NCBI RefSeq assembly: GCF_032854445.1
Contig: NW_027018066.1
Span: 32,413-96,412 of the forward strand
Source: Liolophura sinensis
Lineage: Eukaryota; Mollusca; Polyplacophora; Chitonida; Chitonidae
Length of the DNA stretch: 64,000 nt
Reading direction: 5' to 3'
The position numbers and the translations under genes were made by a program. Shown here in pieces: positions 9,916 through 20,938 of this stretch (the first letter of the stretch is position 1; each line of letters opens with the position of its first letter). A model generated the notes under the pieces. It ran no database searches. It was not told the DNA's origin and saw only the letters and a list, made by a program, of their open reading frames with translations.

Positions 9916-12120
9916 AAGACAATTGCTGGGTGAGTTAAATGGGCTTAGCCCAAAGATTTGACGTCTTCAGGGCTACCGAAGGGCACATAACTTATAGTCA
10001 AAAGTTGAATATAGTAATGACCAGTCGCGATGGTACATATTACAGTGTAGCCGATTTCAATCACCAAAAAGACCAGGCAAAAATGCAAAAGTGGAAAAAC
10101 CGTTCCAGTGCTGCTGGTAAGAGGCTAATCCGACGTATTTTGTGACGAGAAATCGAATGGTGCAAACCGCGTTGCTCTCCGACCAACACTTTTGGCTGTA
10201 GCGACAATCGAATGATCATTGGTGTCATAATCACGTGCCCAGCAACGCCTCTTACTCCATGGAAACCAGGGAAATATGCAATTTTTTAAACAGCTGCCGA
10301 TGCCTTGCCCAATTCCGCATCTTTTGGCACCTTATTTATGTGTGTCAGTGTTTAAGTGTACTTTTTTTTTACAGCAGACTGTATCAAGTACATTGTGTTT
10401 TTTATGTACAAATGGTGTGGTTTTTCTACACGTAGATAAAGACATTGAGATTGTCTTGGACTTAGAAGTAAGACAATTGCTGGGTGAGTTAAATGGGCTT
10501 AGCCCAAAGATTTGACGTCTTCTGGGCTACCGAAGGGCACATAACATATAGTCAAAAGTTGAATATAGTAATGACCAGTCGCGATGGTACATAGTACAGT
10601 GTAGCCGATTTCAAATTAACAAAAAGACCAGGCAAAAATGCAAAAGTGGAAAAACTGTTCCAGTGCTGCTGGTAAGAGGCTTATCCGGCGTATTTTGTAA
10701 CGAGAAATCGAATGGTGCAAACCGCGTTGCTCTGCGACCAATACTTTTGGCTGTAGCGACAATTGAATGATTATTGATGTCATAGTCACGTGCCCAACAA
10801 CGGTTCTTACTCCATGGAAACCAGGGAAATTTGCAATTTTTAAAACAGCTGCCGATGCCTGGCCCAATTCCGCATCTTTTGGCACCTTATTTATGTGTGT
10901 CAGTGTTTAAGTGTACTTTTTACAGCAGACTGTATCTAGTACCTTGTGTTTTTTATGTACAAATGGTGTGGTTTTTCTACACGTAGATAAAGACATTGAG
11001 GTTGTCTTGGACTTAGAAGTAAGACAATTGCTGGATGAGTTAAATGGGCTTAGCCCAAAGATTTGACGTCTTCTGGGCTACCGAAGGGCACATAACTTAT
11101 AGTCAAAAGTTGAATATAGTAATGACCAGTCGCAATGGTACATAGTACAGTGTAGCTGATTTCAATTACCAAAAAGACCAGGCAAAAATGCAAAAGTGGA
11201 AAAACTGTTCCAGTGCTGCTGGTAAGAGGCTAATCCGACGTATTTTGTGACGAGAAATCGAATTGTGCAAACCGCGTTGCTCTCCGACCAATACTTTTGG
11301 CTGTAGCGACAATCGAATGATCATTGGTGTCATAATCAAGTGCCCAGCAACGGCTCTTACTCCATGGAAACCAGGGAAATATGCAATTTTTTAAACACCT
11401 GCCGATGCCTTGCCCAATTCCGCATCTTTTGGCACCTTATTTATGTGTGTCAGTGTTTAAGTGTACTTTTTACAGCAGACTGTATCAAGTACCTTGTGTT
11501 TTTTATGTCAAATGGTGTGGTTTTTCTACACGTAGATGAAGACATTGAGATTGTTATGGACCTAGAAGTAAGACAATTGCTGGGTGAGTTAAATGGGCTT
11601 AGCCCAAATATTTGACGTCTTCAGGGCTACCGAAGGGCACATAACTTATAGTCAAAAGTTGAATATAGTAATGACCAGTCGCGATGGTACATATTACAGT
11701 GTAGCCGATTTCAAATTAACAAAAAGACCAGGCAAAAATGCAAAAGTGGAAAAACCGTTCCAGTGCCGCTGGTAAGAGGCTAATCCGACGTATTTTGTGA
11801 CGAGAAATCGAATGGTGCAAACCGCGTTGCTCTCCGACCAATACTTTTGGCTGTAGCGACAATCGAATGATCATTGGTGTCATAATCACGTGCCCAGCAA
11901 CGGCTCTTACTCCATGGAAACCAGGGAAATATGCAATTTTTTAAACAGCTGCCGATGCCTTGCCCAATTCCGCATCTTTTAGAACCTTATTAATGTGGGT
12001 CAGTGTTTAAGTGTACTTTTTACAGCAGACTGTATCTAGTACCTTGTGTTTTTTATGTACAAATGGTGTGGTTTTTCTACACGTAGATAAAATCATTGAG
12101 GTTGTCTTGGACTTAAAAGT
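9916..12120. repeat. HOR-A copy 3, truncated after four monomers
   Basis: Monomers start at 9916, 10470, 11021 and 11570. The first three follow copies 1 and 2 closely: T9 tract at 10362-10370, CTTATCCGGCG, GGATGAG, GAATTGTGC. Private changes include TCACC near 10060 and a lost base at about 11509 (TATGTCAAATGG). It shares CGCAATGG near 11133 with copy 1 rather than copy 2, so the three copies are not a simple linear series. Order decays in the fourth monomer: near 12090-12120 it has AAAATCATTGAGG and ACTTAAAAGT, which recur at 28620-28650 and not in copies 1-2. The expected fifth monomer is absent. Confidence 0.88.
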
Positions 12121-14326
12121 AAGACAATTGCTGGGTGAGTTAAATGGGCTTAGCCCAAAGATTTGACGTCTTCTGGGCTACCGAAGGGCACATAACTTAT
12201 AGTCAAAAGTTGAATATAGTAATGACCAGTCGCGATGGTACATATTACAGTGTAGCCGATTTCAATAACCAAAAAGAGCAGGCAAAAAATGCAAAAGTGG
12301 AAAAACCGTTCCAGTGCTGCTGGTAAGAGGCTAATCCGACGTATTTTGTGACGAGAAATCGAATGGTGCAAACCGCGTTGATCCCCGACCAACACTTTTG
12401 GCTGTAGCGACAATCGAATGATCATTGGTGTCATAATCACGTGCCCAGCAACGCCTCTTACTCCATGGAAACCAGGGAAATATGCAATTTTTTAAACAGC
12501 TGCCGATGCCTTGCCCAATTCCGCATCTTTTAGAACCTTATTGATGTGGGTCAGTGATCAGTTGTACTTTTTACAGCAGACTGTATCTAGTACCTTGTGT
12601 TTTTTATGTACAAATGGTGTGGTTTTTCTACAAGTAGATAAAGACATTGAGGTTGTCTTGGACTTAGAAGTAAGACAATTGCTGGGTGAGTTAAATGGGC
12701 TTAGCCCAGAGATTTGACGTCTTCTGGGCTACCGAAGGGCACATAACATATAGTCAAAAGTTGAATATCAGTAATGACCAGTCGCGATGGTACATAGTAC
12801 AGTGTAGCCGATTTCAATTAACAAAAAGACCAGGCAACAATGCAAAAGTGGAAAAACTGTTCCAGTGCTGCTGATAAGAGGCTAATCCGACGTATTTTGT
12901 GACGAGAAATCGAATGGTGCAAACCGCGTTGCTCCCCGACCATTACTTTTGGCTGTAGCGACAATTGAATGATCATTGATGTTATAGTCACGTACCCAAC
13001 AACGGCTCTTACTCCATGGAAACCAGGGAAATATGCAATTTTTTAAACAGCTGCCGATGCCTTGCCCAATTCCGCATTTTTTGGCACCTTATTTATGTGT
13101 GTCAGTGTTTAAGTGTACTTTTTACAGCACACTGTATCTAGTACCTTTTTTCTTTTATGTACAAATGGTGTGGTTTTTCTACACGTAGATAAAGACATTG
13201 AGATTGTCTTGGACTTAGAAGTAAGACAATTGCTGGATGAGTTAAATGGGCTTAGCCCAAAGATTTGACGTCTTCTGGGCTACCGAAGGGCACATAACAT
13301 ATAGTCAAAAGTTGAATATAGTAATGACCAGTCGCGATGGTACATAGTACAGTGTAGCCGATTTCAAATTAACAAAAAGACCAGGCAAAAATGTAAAAGT
13401 GGAAAAACTGTTCCAGTGCTGCTGGTAAGAGGCTTATCCGACGTATTTTGTGACGAGAAATCGAATGGTGCAAACCGCGTTGCTCTCCGACCAATACTTT
13501 TGGCTGTAGCGACAATCGAATGATCATTGGTGTCATAATCACGTGCCCAGCAACGGCTCTTACTCCATGGAAACCAGGGAAATTTGGAATTTTTCAAACA
13601 GCTGCCGATGCCCTGGCCCAATTCCGCATCTTTTGGCACCTTATTTATGTGTGTCAGTGTTTAAGTGTACTTTTTACAGCAGACTGTATCAAGTACCTTG
13701 TGTTTTTTATGTACAAATGGTGTGGTTTTTCTACACGTAGATAAAGACATTGAGATTGTCTTGGACTTAGAAGTAAGACAATTGCTGGGTGAGTTAAATG
13801 GGCTTAGCCCAGAGATTTGACGTCTTCAGGGCTACCGAAAGGCACATAACTTATAGTCAAAAGTTGAATATAGTAATGACCAGTCGGGATGGTACATAGT
13901 ACAGTGTAGCCGATTTCAATTAACAAAAAGACCAGGCAAAAATGCAAAAGTGGAAAAACTGTTCCAGTGCTGCTGGTAAGAGGCTTATCCGACGTATTTT
14001 GTGACGAGAAATCGAATGGTGCAAACCGCGTTGCTTTCCGACCAATACTTTTGGCTGTAGCGACAATCGAATGATCATTGGTGTCATAATCACGTGCCCA
14101 GCAACGGCTCTTACTCCATGGAAACCAGGGAAATATGCAATTTTTTAAACAGCTGCCGATGCCTTGCCCAATTCCGCATCTTTTAGAACCTTATTGATGT
14201 GTGGGTCAGTGATCAGTTGTACTTTTTACAGCAGACTGTATCTAGTACCTTGTGTTTTTTATGTACAAATGGTGTGGTTTTTCTACACGTAGATAAAGAC
14301 ATTGAGATTGTCTTGGACTTAGAATT
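12121..14326. repeat. Junction block of four monomers, reused ~16.5 kb downstream
   Basis: Monomers start at 12121, 12672, 13223 and 13775. The first resembles the AAAAAGAGCAGG/CTCCCCGACC monomers of HOR-B (17081, 20389, 23691, 26999). The second carries the GTTATAGTCACGTACCC plus T6CT4 signature. The third has TTTGGAATTTTTCAAACAG, and the fourth has GCTTTCCGACC. From about 12.8 kb the order matches 29.3-31.1 kb at an offset of about 16527 bp (30 monomers). Several one- or two-base indels here are absent from sister copies. Confidence 0.82.
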
Positions 14327-17300
14327 AAGACAATTGCTGGGTGAGTTAAATGGCCTTAGCCCAAAGATTTAACGTCTCTGGGCTACCGAAGGGCACATAA
14401 CTTATATTCAAAAGTTGAATATAGTAATGACCAGTCGGGATGGTACATAGTACAGTGTAGCCGATTTCAATTACCAAAAAGACCAGGCAAAAATGCAAAA
14501 GTGGGAAAAAATGTTCCAGTGCCGCTGTTAAGAGCCTAATCCGACGTATTTTGTAACGAGAAATCGAATGGTGCAAACCGCGTTGCTCTCCGACCAATAC
14601 TTTTGGCTGTAGCGACAATTGAATGATCATTGGTGTCATAGTCACGTGCCAGCAAACGGCTCTTACTCCATGGAAACCAGGGAAATTTGCAATTTTTTAA
14701 AAAGCTGCCGATGCCTGGCCCAATTCTGCATCTTTTGGCACCTTATTTATGTGTGTCAGTGTTTAAGTGTACTTTTTTTTTACAGCAGATTGTATCAAGT
14801 ACATTGTGTTTTTTATGTACAAATGGTGTGGTTTTTCTACAAGTAGATAAAGACATTGAGATTGTCTTGGACTTAGAAGTAAGACAATTGCTGGGTGAGT
14901 TAAATGGGCTTAGCCCAAAGATTTGACGTCTTCTGGGCTACCGAAGGGCACATAACATATAGTCAAAAGTTGAATATAGTAATGACCAGTCGCGATGGTA
15001 CATAGTACAGTGTAGCCGATTTCAAATTAACAAAAAGACCAGGCAAAAATGTAAAAGTGGAAAAACTGTTCCCAGTGCTGCTGGTAAGAGGCTAATCCGA
15101 CGTATTTTGTGACGAGAAATCGAATGGTGCAAACCGCGTTGATCTCCGACCAATACTTTTGGCTGTAGCGACAATTGAATGATCATTGGTGTCATAGTCA
15201 CGTGCCCAGCAACGGCTCTTACTCCATGGAAACCAGGGAAATTTGCAATTTTTTAATCAGCTGCCGATGCCTGTCCAATTCCGCATCTTTTGGCACCTTA
15301 ATTATGTGTGTCAGTGTTTAAGTGTACTTTTTACAGCAGACTGTATCTAGTACCTTGTGTTTTTTATGTACAAATGGTGTGGTTTTTCTACACGTAGATA
15401 AAGACATTGAGATTGTCTTGGACTTAGAATTAAGACAATTGCTGGGTGAGTTAAATGGGCTTAGCCAAAGATTTAACGTCTTCTGGGCTACCGAAGGGCA
15501 CATAACTTATAGTCAAAAGTTGAATATAGTAATGACCAATCGGAATGGTACATAGTACAGTGTAGCCGATTTCAATTACAAAAAGACCAGGCAAAAATGC
15601 AAAAGTGGAAAAACCGTTCCAGTGCCGCTGTTAAGAGGCTAATCCGACGTATTTTGTAACGAGAAATCGAATGGTGCAAACCGCGTTGCTCTCCGACCAA
15701 TACTTTTGCTGTAGCGACAATTGAATGATCATTGGTGTCATAGTCACGTGCCCAGCAACGGCTCTTACTCCATGGAAACCAGGGAAATTTGCAATTTTTT
15801 AAAAAGCTGCCGATGCCTGGCCCAATTCCGCATCTTTTGGCACCTTATTTATGTGTGTCAGTGTTTAAGTGTACTTTTTACAGCAGACTGTATCAAGTAC
15901 CTTGTGTTTTTTATGTACAAATGGTGTGGTTTTTTCTACACGTAGATGAAGACATTGAGATTGTTATGGACTTAGAAGTAAGACAATTGCTGGGTGAGTT
16001 AAATGAGCTTAGCCCAAAGATTTGACGTCTTCAGGGCTACCGAAGGGCACATAACTTATAGTCAAAAGTTGAATATAGTAATGACCAGTCGCGATGGTAC
16101 ATATTACAGTGTAGCCGATTTCAATAACCAAAAAGACCAGGCAAAAATGCAAAGTGGAAAAACCGTTCCAGTGCTGCTGGTAAGAGGCTAATCCGGACGT
16201 ATTTTGTGACGAGAAATCGAATGGTGCAAACCGCGTTGCTCTCCGACCAACACTTTTGGCTGTAGCGACAATCGAATGATCATTGGTGTCATAATCACGT
16301 GCCCAGCAACGCCTCTTACTCCATGGAAACCAGGGAAATATGCAATTTTTTAAACAGCTGCCGATGCCTTGCCCAATTCCGCATCTTTTAGAACCTTATT
16401 GATGTGGGTCAGTGATCAGTTGTACTTTTTACAGCAGACTGTATCTAGTACCTTGTGTTTTTTATGTACAAATGGTGTGGTTTTTCTACAAGTAGATAAA
16501 GACATTGAGGTTGTCTTGGACTTAGAAGTAAGACAATAATTGCTGGGTGAGTTAAATGGGCTTAGCCCAGAGATTTGACGTCTTCTGGGCTACCGAAGGG
16601 CACATAACATATAGTCAAAAGTTGAATATAGTAATGACCAGTCGCGATGGTACATAGTACAGTGTAGCTGTTTCAAATAACAAAAGACCAGGCAAAAATG
16701 TAAAAGTGGAAAAACTGTTCCAGTGCTGCTGGTAAGAGGCTTATCCGACGTATTTTGTGACGAGAAATCGAATGGTGCAAACCGCGTTGCTCTCCGACCA
16801 ATACTTTTGGCTGTAGCGACAATTGAATGATCATTGGTGTCATAGTCACGTGCCCAGCAACGGCTCTTACTCCATGGAAACCAGGGAAATATGCAATTTT
16901 TTAAAAAGCTGCCGATGCCTGGCCCAATTCCGCATCTTTTGGCACCTTATTTATGTGTGTCAGTGTTTAAGTGTACTTTTTACAGCAGACTGTATCAAGT
17001 ACCTTGTGTTTTTTATGTACAAATGGTGTGGTTTTTCTACACGTAGATGAAGACATTGAGATTGTTATGGACTTAGAAGTAAGACAATTGCTGGGTGAGT
17101 TAAATGAGCTTAGCCCAAAGATTTGACGTCTTCAGGGCTACCGAAGGGCACATAACTTATAGTCAAAAGTTGAATATAGTAATGACCAGTCGCGATGGTA
17201 CATATTACAGTGTAGCCGATTTCAATAACCAAAAAGAGCAGGCAAAAATGCAAAAGTGGAAAAACCGTTCCAGTGCTGCTGGTAAGAGGCTAATCCGACG

Positions 17301-17630
17301 TATTTTGTGACGAGAAATCGAATGGTGCAAACCGCGTTGCTCCCCGACCAACACTTTTGGCTGTAGCGACAATCGAATGATCATTGGTGTCATAATCACG
17401 TGCCCAGCAACGCCTCTTACTCCATGGAAACCAGGGAAATATGCAATTTTTTAAACAGCTGCCGATGCCTTGCCCAATTCCGCATCTTTTAGAACCTTAT
17501 TGATGTGGGTCAGTGATCAGTTGTACTTTTTACAGCAGACTGTATCTAGTACCTTGTGTTTTTTATGTACAAATGGTGTGGTTTTTCTACAAGTAGATAA
17601 AGACATTGAGGTTGTCTTGGACTTAGAAGT
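14327..17630. repeat. HOR-B copy 1 (hexamer, 3304 bp, indel-rich)
   Basis: Monomers start at 14327, 14881, 15432, 15980, 16530 and 17081. Types in order are: T9-tract monomer; TAATCAGCTGCC monomer; CCAATCGGAATGG monomer; AAATGAGCTTAG type II monomer; GTAGCTG monomer; GAGCAGG/CCCCGACC type II monomer. The left part of the first monomer instead resembles 30852 onward (ATTTAACGTC, CCGCTGTTAAGAG), so it is a hybrid. This copy carries many private indels, for example near 14373, 15070, 15271, 15466, 15578, 15708, 16152, 16195, a 3-bp insertion near 16535, and losses near 16667-16686. Confidence 0.88.
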
Positions 17631-20600
17631 AAGACAATTGCTGGGTGAGTTAAATGGGCTTAGCCCAGAGATTTGACGTCTTCTGGGCTACCGAAGGGCA
17701 CATAACATATAGTCAAAAGTTGAATATAGTAATGACCAGTCGCGATGGTACATAGTACAGTGTAGCTGATTTCAAATTAACAAAAAGACCAGGCAACAAT
17801 GCAAAAGTGGAAAAACTGTTCCAGTGCTGCTGGTAAGAGGCTAATCCGACGTATTTTGTGACGAGAAATCGAATGGTGCAAACCTAGTTGATCTCCGACC
17901 AATACTTTTGGCTGTAGCGACAATTGAATGATCATTGGTGTCATAGTCACGTGCCCAGCAACGGCTCTTACTCCATGGAAACCAGGGAAATTTGCAATTT
18001 TTTAAAAAGCTGCCGATGCCTGGCCCAATTCCGCATCTTTTGGCACCTTATTTATGTGTGTCAGTGTTTAAGTGTACTTTTATTTTTACAGCAAATTGTA
18101 TCAAGTACATTGTGTTTTTTATGTACAAATGGTGTGGTTTTTCTACAAGTAGATAAAGACATTGAGATTGTCTTGGACTTAGAAGTAAGACAATTGCTGG
18201 GTGAGTTAAATGGGCTTAGCCCAAAGATTTGACGTCTTCTGGGCTACCGAAGGGCACATAACATATAGTCAAAAGTTGAATATAGTAATGACCAGTCGCG
18301 ATGGTACATAGTACAGTGTAGCCGATTTCAAATTAACAAAAAGACCAGGCAAAAATGTAAAAGTGGAAAAACTGTTCCAGTGCTGCTGGTAAGAGGCTAA
18401 TCCGACGTATTTTGTGACGAGAAATCGAATGGTGCAAACCGCGTTGATCTCCGACCAATACTTTTGGCTGTAGCGACAATTGAATGATCATTGGTGTCAT
18501 AGTCACGTGCCCAGCAACGGCTCTTACTCCATGGAAACCAGGGAAATTTGCAATTTTTTAATCAGCTGCCGATGCCTGGTCCAATTCCGCATCTTTTGGC
18601 ACCTTAATTATGTGTGTCAGTGTTTAAGTGTACTTTTTACAGCAGACTGTATCTAGTACCTTGTGTTTTTTATGTACAAATGGTGTGGTTTTTCTACACG
18701 TAGATAAAGACATTGAGATTGTCTTGGACTTAGAATTAAGACAATTGCTGGGTGAGTTAAATGGGCTTAGCCCAAAGATTTAACGTCTTCTGGGCTACCG
18801 AAGGGCACATAACTTATAGTCAAAAGTTGAATATAGTAATGACCAATCGGAATGGTACATAGTACAGTGTAGCCGATTTCAATTACCAAAAAGACCAGGC
18901 AAAAATGCAAAAGTGGAAAAACCGTTCCAGTGCCGCTGTTAAGAGGCTAATCCGACGTATTTTGTAACGAGAAATCGAATGGTGCAAACCGCGTTGCTCT
19001 CCGACCAATACTTTTGGCTGTAGCGACAATTGAATGATCATTGGTGTCATAGTCACGTGCCCAGCAACGGCTCTTACTCCATGGAAACCAGGGAAATTTG
19101 CAATTTTTTAAAAAGCTGCCGATGCCTGGCCCAATTCCGCATCTTTTGGCACCTTATTTATGTGTGTCAGTGTTTAAGTGTACTTTTTACAGCAGACTGT
19201 ATCAAGTACCTTGTGTTTTTTATGTACAAATGGTGTGGTTTTTCTACACGTAGATGAAGACATTGAGATTGTTATGGACTTAGAAGTAAGACAATTGCTG
19301 GGTGAGTTAAATGAGCTTAGCCCAAAGATTTGACGTCTTCAGGGCTACCGAAGGGCACATAACTTATAGTCAAAAGTTGAATATAGTAATGACCAGTCGC
19401 GATGGTACATATTACAGTGTAGCCGATTTCAATAACCAAAAAGACCAGGCAAAAATGCAAAAGTGGAAAAACCGTTCCAGTGCTGCTGGTAAGAGGCTAA
19501 TCCGACGTATTTTGTGACGAGAAATCGAATGGTGCAAACCGCGTTGCTCTCCGACCAACACTTTTGGCTGTAGCGACAATCGAATGATCATTGGTGTCAT
19601 AATCACGTGCCCAGCAACGCCTCTTACTCCATGGAAACCAGGGAAATATGCAATTTTTTAAACAGCTGCCGATGCCTTGCCCAATTCCGCATCTTTTAGA
19701 ACCTTATTGATGTGGGTCAGTGATCAGTTGTACTTTTTACAGCAGACTGTATCTAGTACCTTGTGTTTTTTATGTACAAATGGTGTGGTTTTTCTACAAG
19801 TAGATAAAGACATTGAGGTTGTCTTGGACTTAGAAGTAAGACAATTGCTGGGTGAGTTAAATGGGCTTAGCCCAGAGATTTGACGTCTTCTGGGCTACCG
19901 AAGGGCACATAACATATAGTCAAAAGTTGAATATAGTAATGACCAGTCGCGATGGTACATAGTACAGTGTAGCTGATTTCAAATTAACAAAAAGACCAGG
20001 CAAAAATGTAAAAGTGGAAAAACTGTTCCAGTGCTGCTGGTAAGAGGCTAATCCGACGTATTTTGTGACGAGAAATCGAATGGTGCAAACCGCGTTGCTC
20101 TCCGACCAATACTTTTGGCTGTAGCGACAATTGAATGATCATTGGTGTCATAATCACGTGCCCAGCAACGGCTCTTACTCCATGGAAACCAGGGAAATTT
20201 GCAATTTTTTAAACAGCTGCCGATGCCTGGCCCAATTCCGCATCTTTTGGCACCTTATTTATGTGTGTCAGTGTTTAAGTGTACTTTTTACAGCAGACTG
20301 TATCAAGTACCTTGTGTTTTTTATGTACAAATGGTGTGGTTTTTCTACACGTAGATGAAGACATTGAGATTGTTATGGACTTAGAAGTAAGACAATTGCT
20401 GGGTGAGTTAAATGAGCTTAGCCCAAAGATTTGACGTCTTCAGGGCTACCGAAGGGCACATAACTTATAGTCAAAAGTTGAATATAGTAATGACCAGTCG
20501 CGATGGTACATATTACAGTGTAGCCGATTTCAATAACCAAAAAGAGCAGGCAAAAATGCAAAAGTGGAAAAACCGTTCCAGTGCTGCTGGTAAGAGGCTA

Positions 20601-20938
20601 ATCCGACGTATTTTGTGACGAGAAATCGAATGGTGCAAACCGCGTTGCTCCCCGACCAACACTTTTGGCTGTAGCGACAATCGAATGATCATTGGTGTCA
20701 TAATCACGTGCCCAGCAACGCCTCTTACTCCATGGAAACCAGGGAAATATGCAATTTTTTAAACAGCTGCCGATGCCTTGCCCAATTCCGCATCTTTTAG
20801 AACCTTATTGATGTGGGTCAGTGATCAGTTGTACTTTTTACAGCAGACTGTATCTAGTACCTTGTGTTTTTTATGTACAAATGGTGTGGTTTTTCTACAA
20901 GTAGATAAAGACATTGAGGTTGTCTTGGACTTAGAAGT
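17631..20938. repeat. HOR-B copy 2 (hexamer, 3308 bp)
   Basis: Monomers start at 17631, 18187, 18738, 19288, 19838 and 20389, with lengths 556, 551, 550, 550, 551 and 550. The first has the interrupted T tract TTTTATTTTT (18078-18087) and a rare CCTAGTTG for CCGCGTTG near 17882. Both recur in copy 4, exactly 6610 bp downstream. The second and sixth positions match copies 1 and 3. Differences from copy 4 that I saw are few, about eight substitutions (for example near 18035, 18092, 19083, 20047, 20098 and 20211). Confidence 0.92.

Noticed and set aside
16530-16545. 3-bp insertion (ACAATAATTGCTGGG) as a functional variant
   Set aside because: Single occurrence within the indel-rich cluster; a slippage or consensus error is the simpler explanation.
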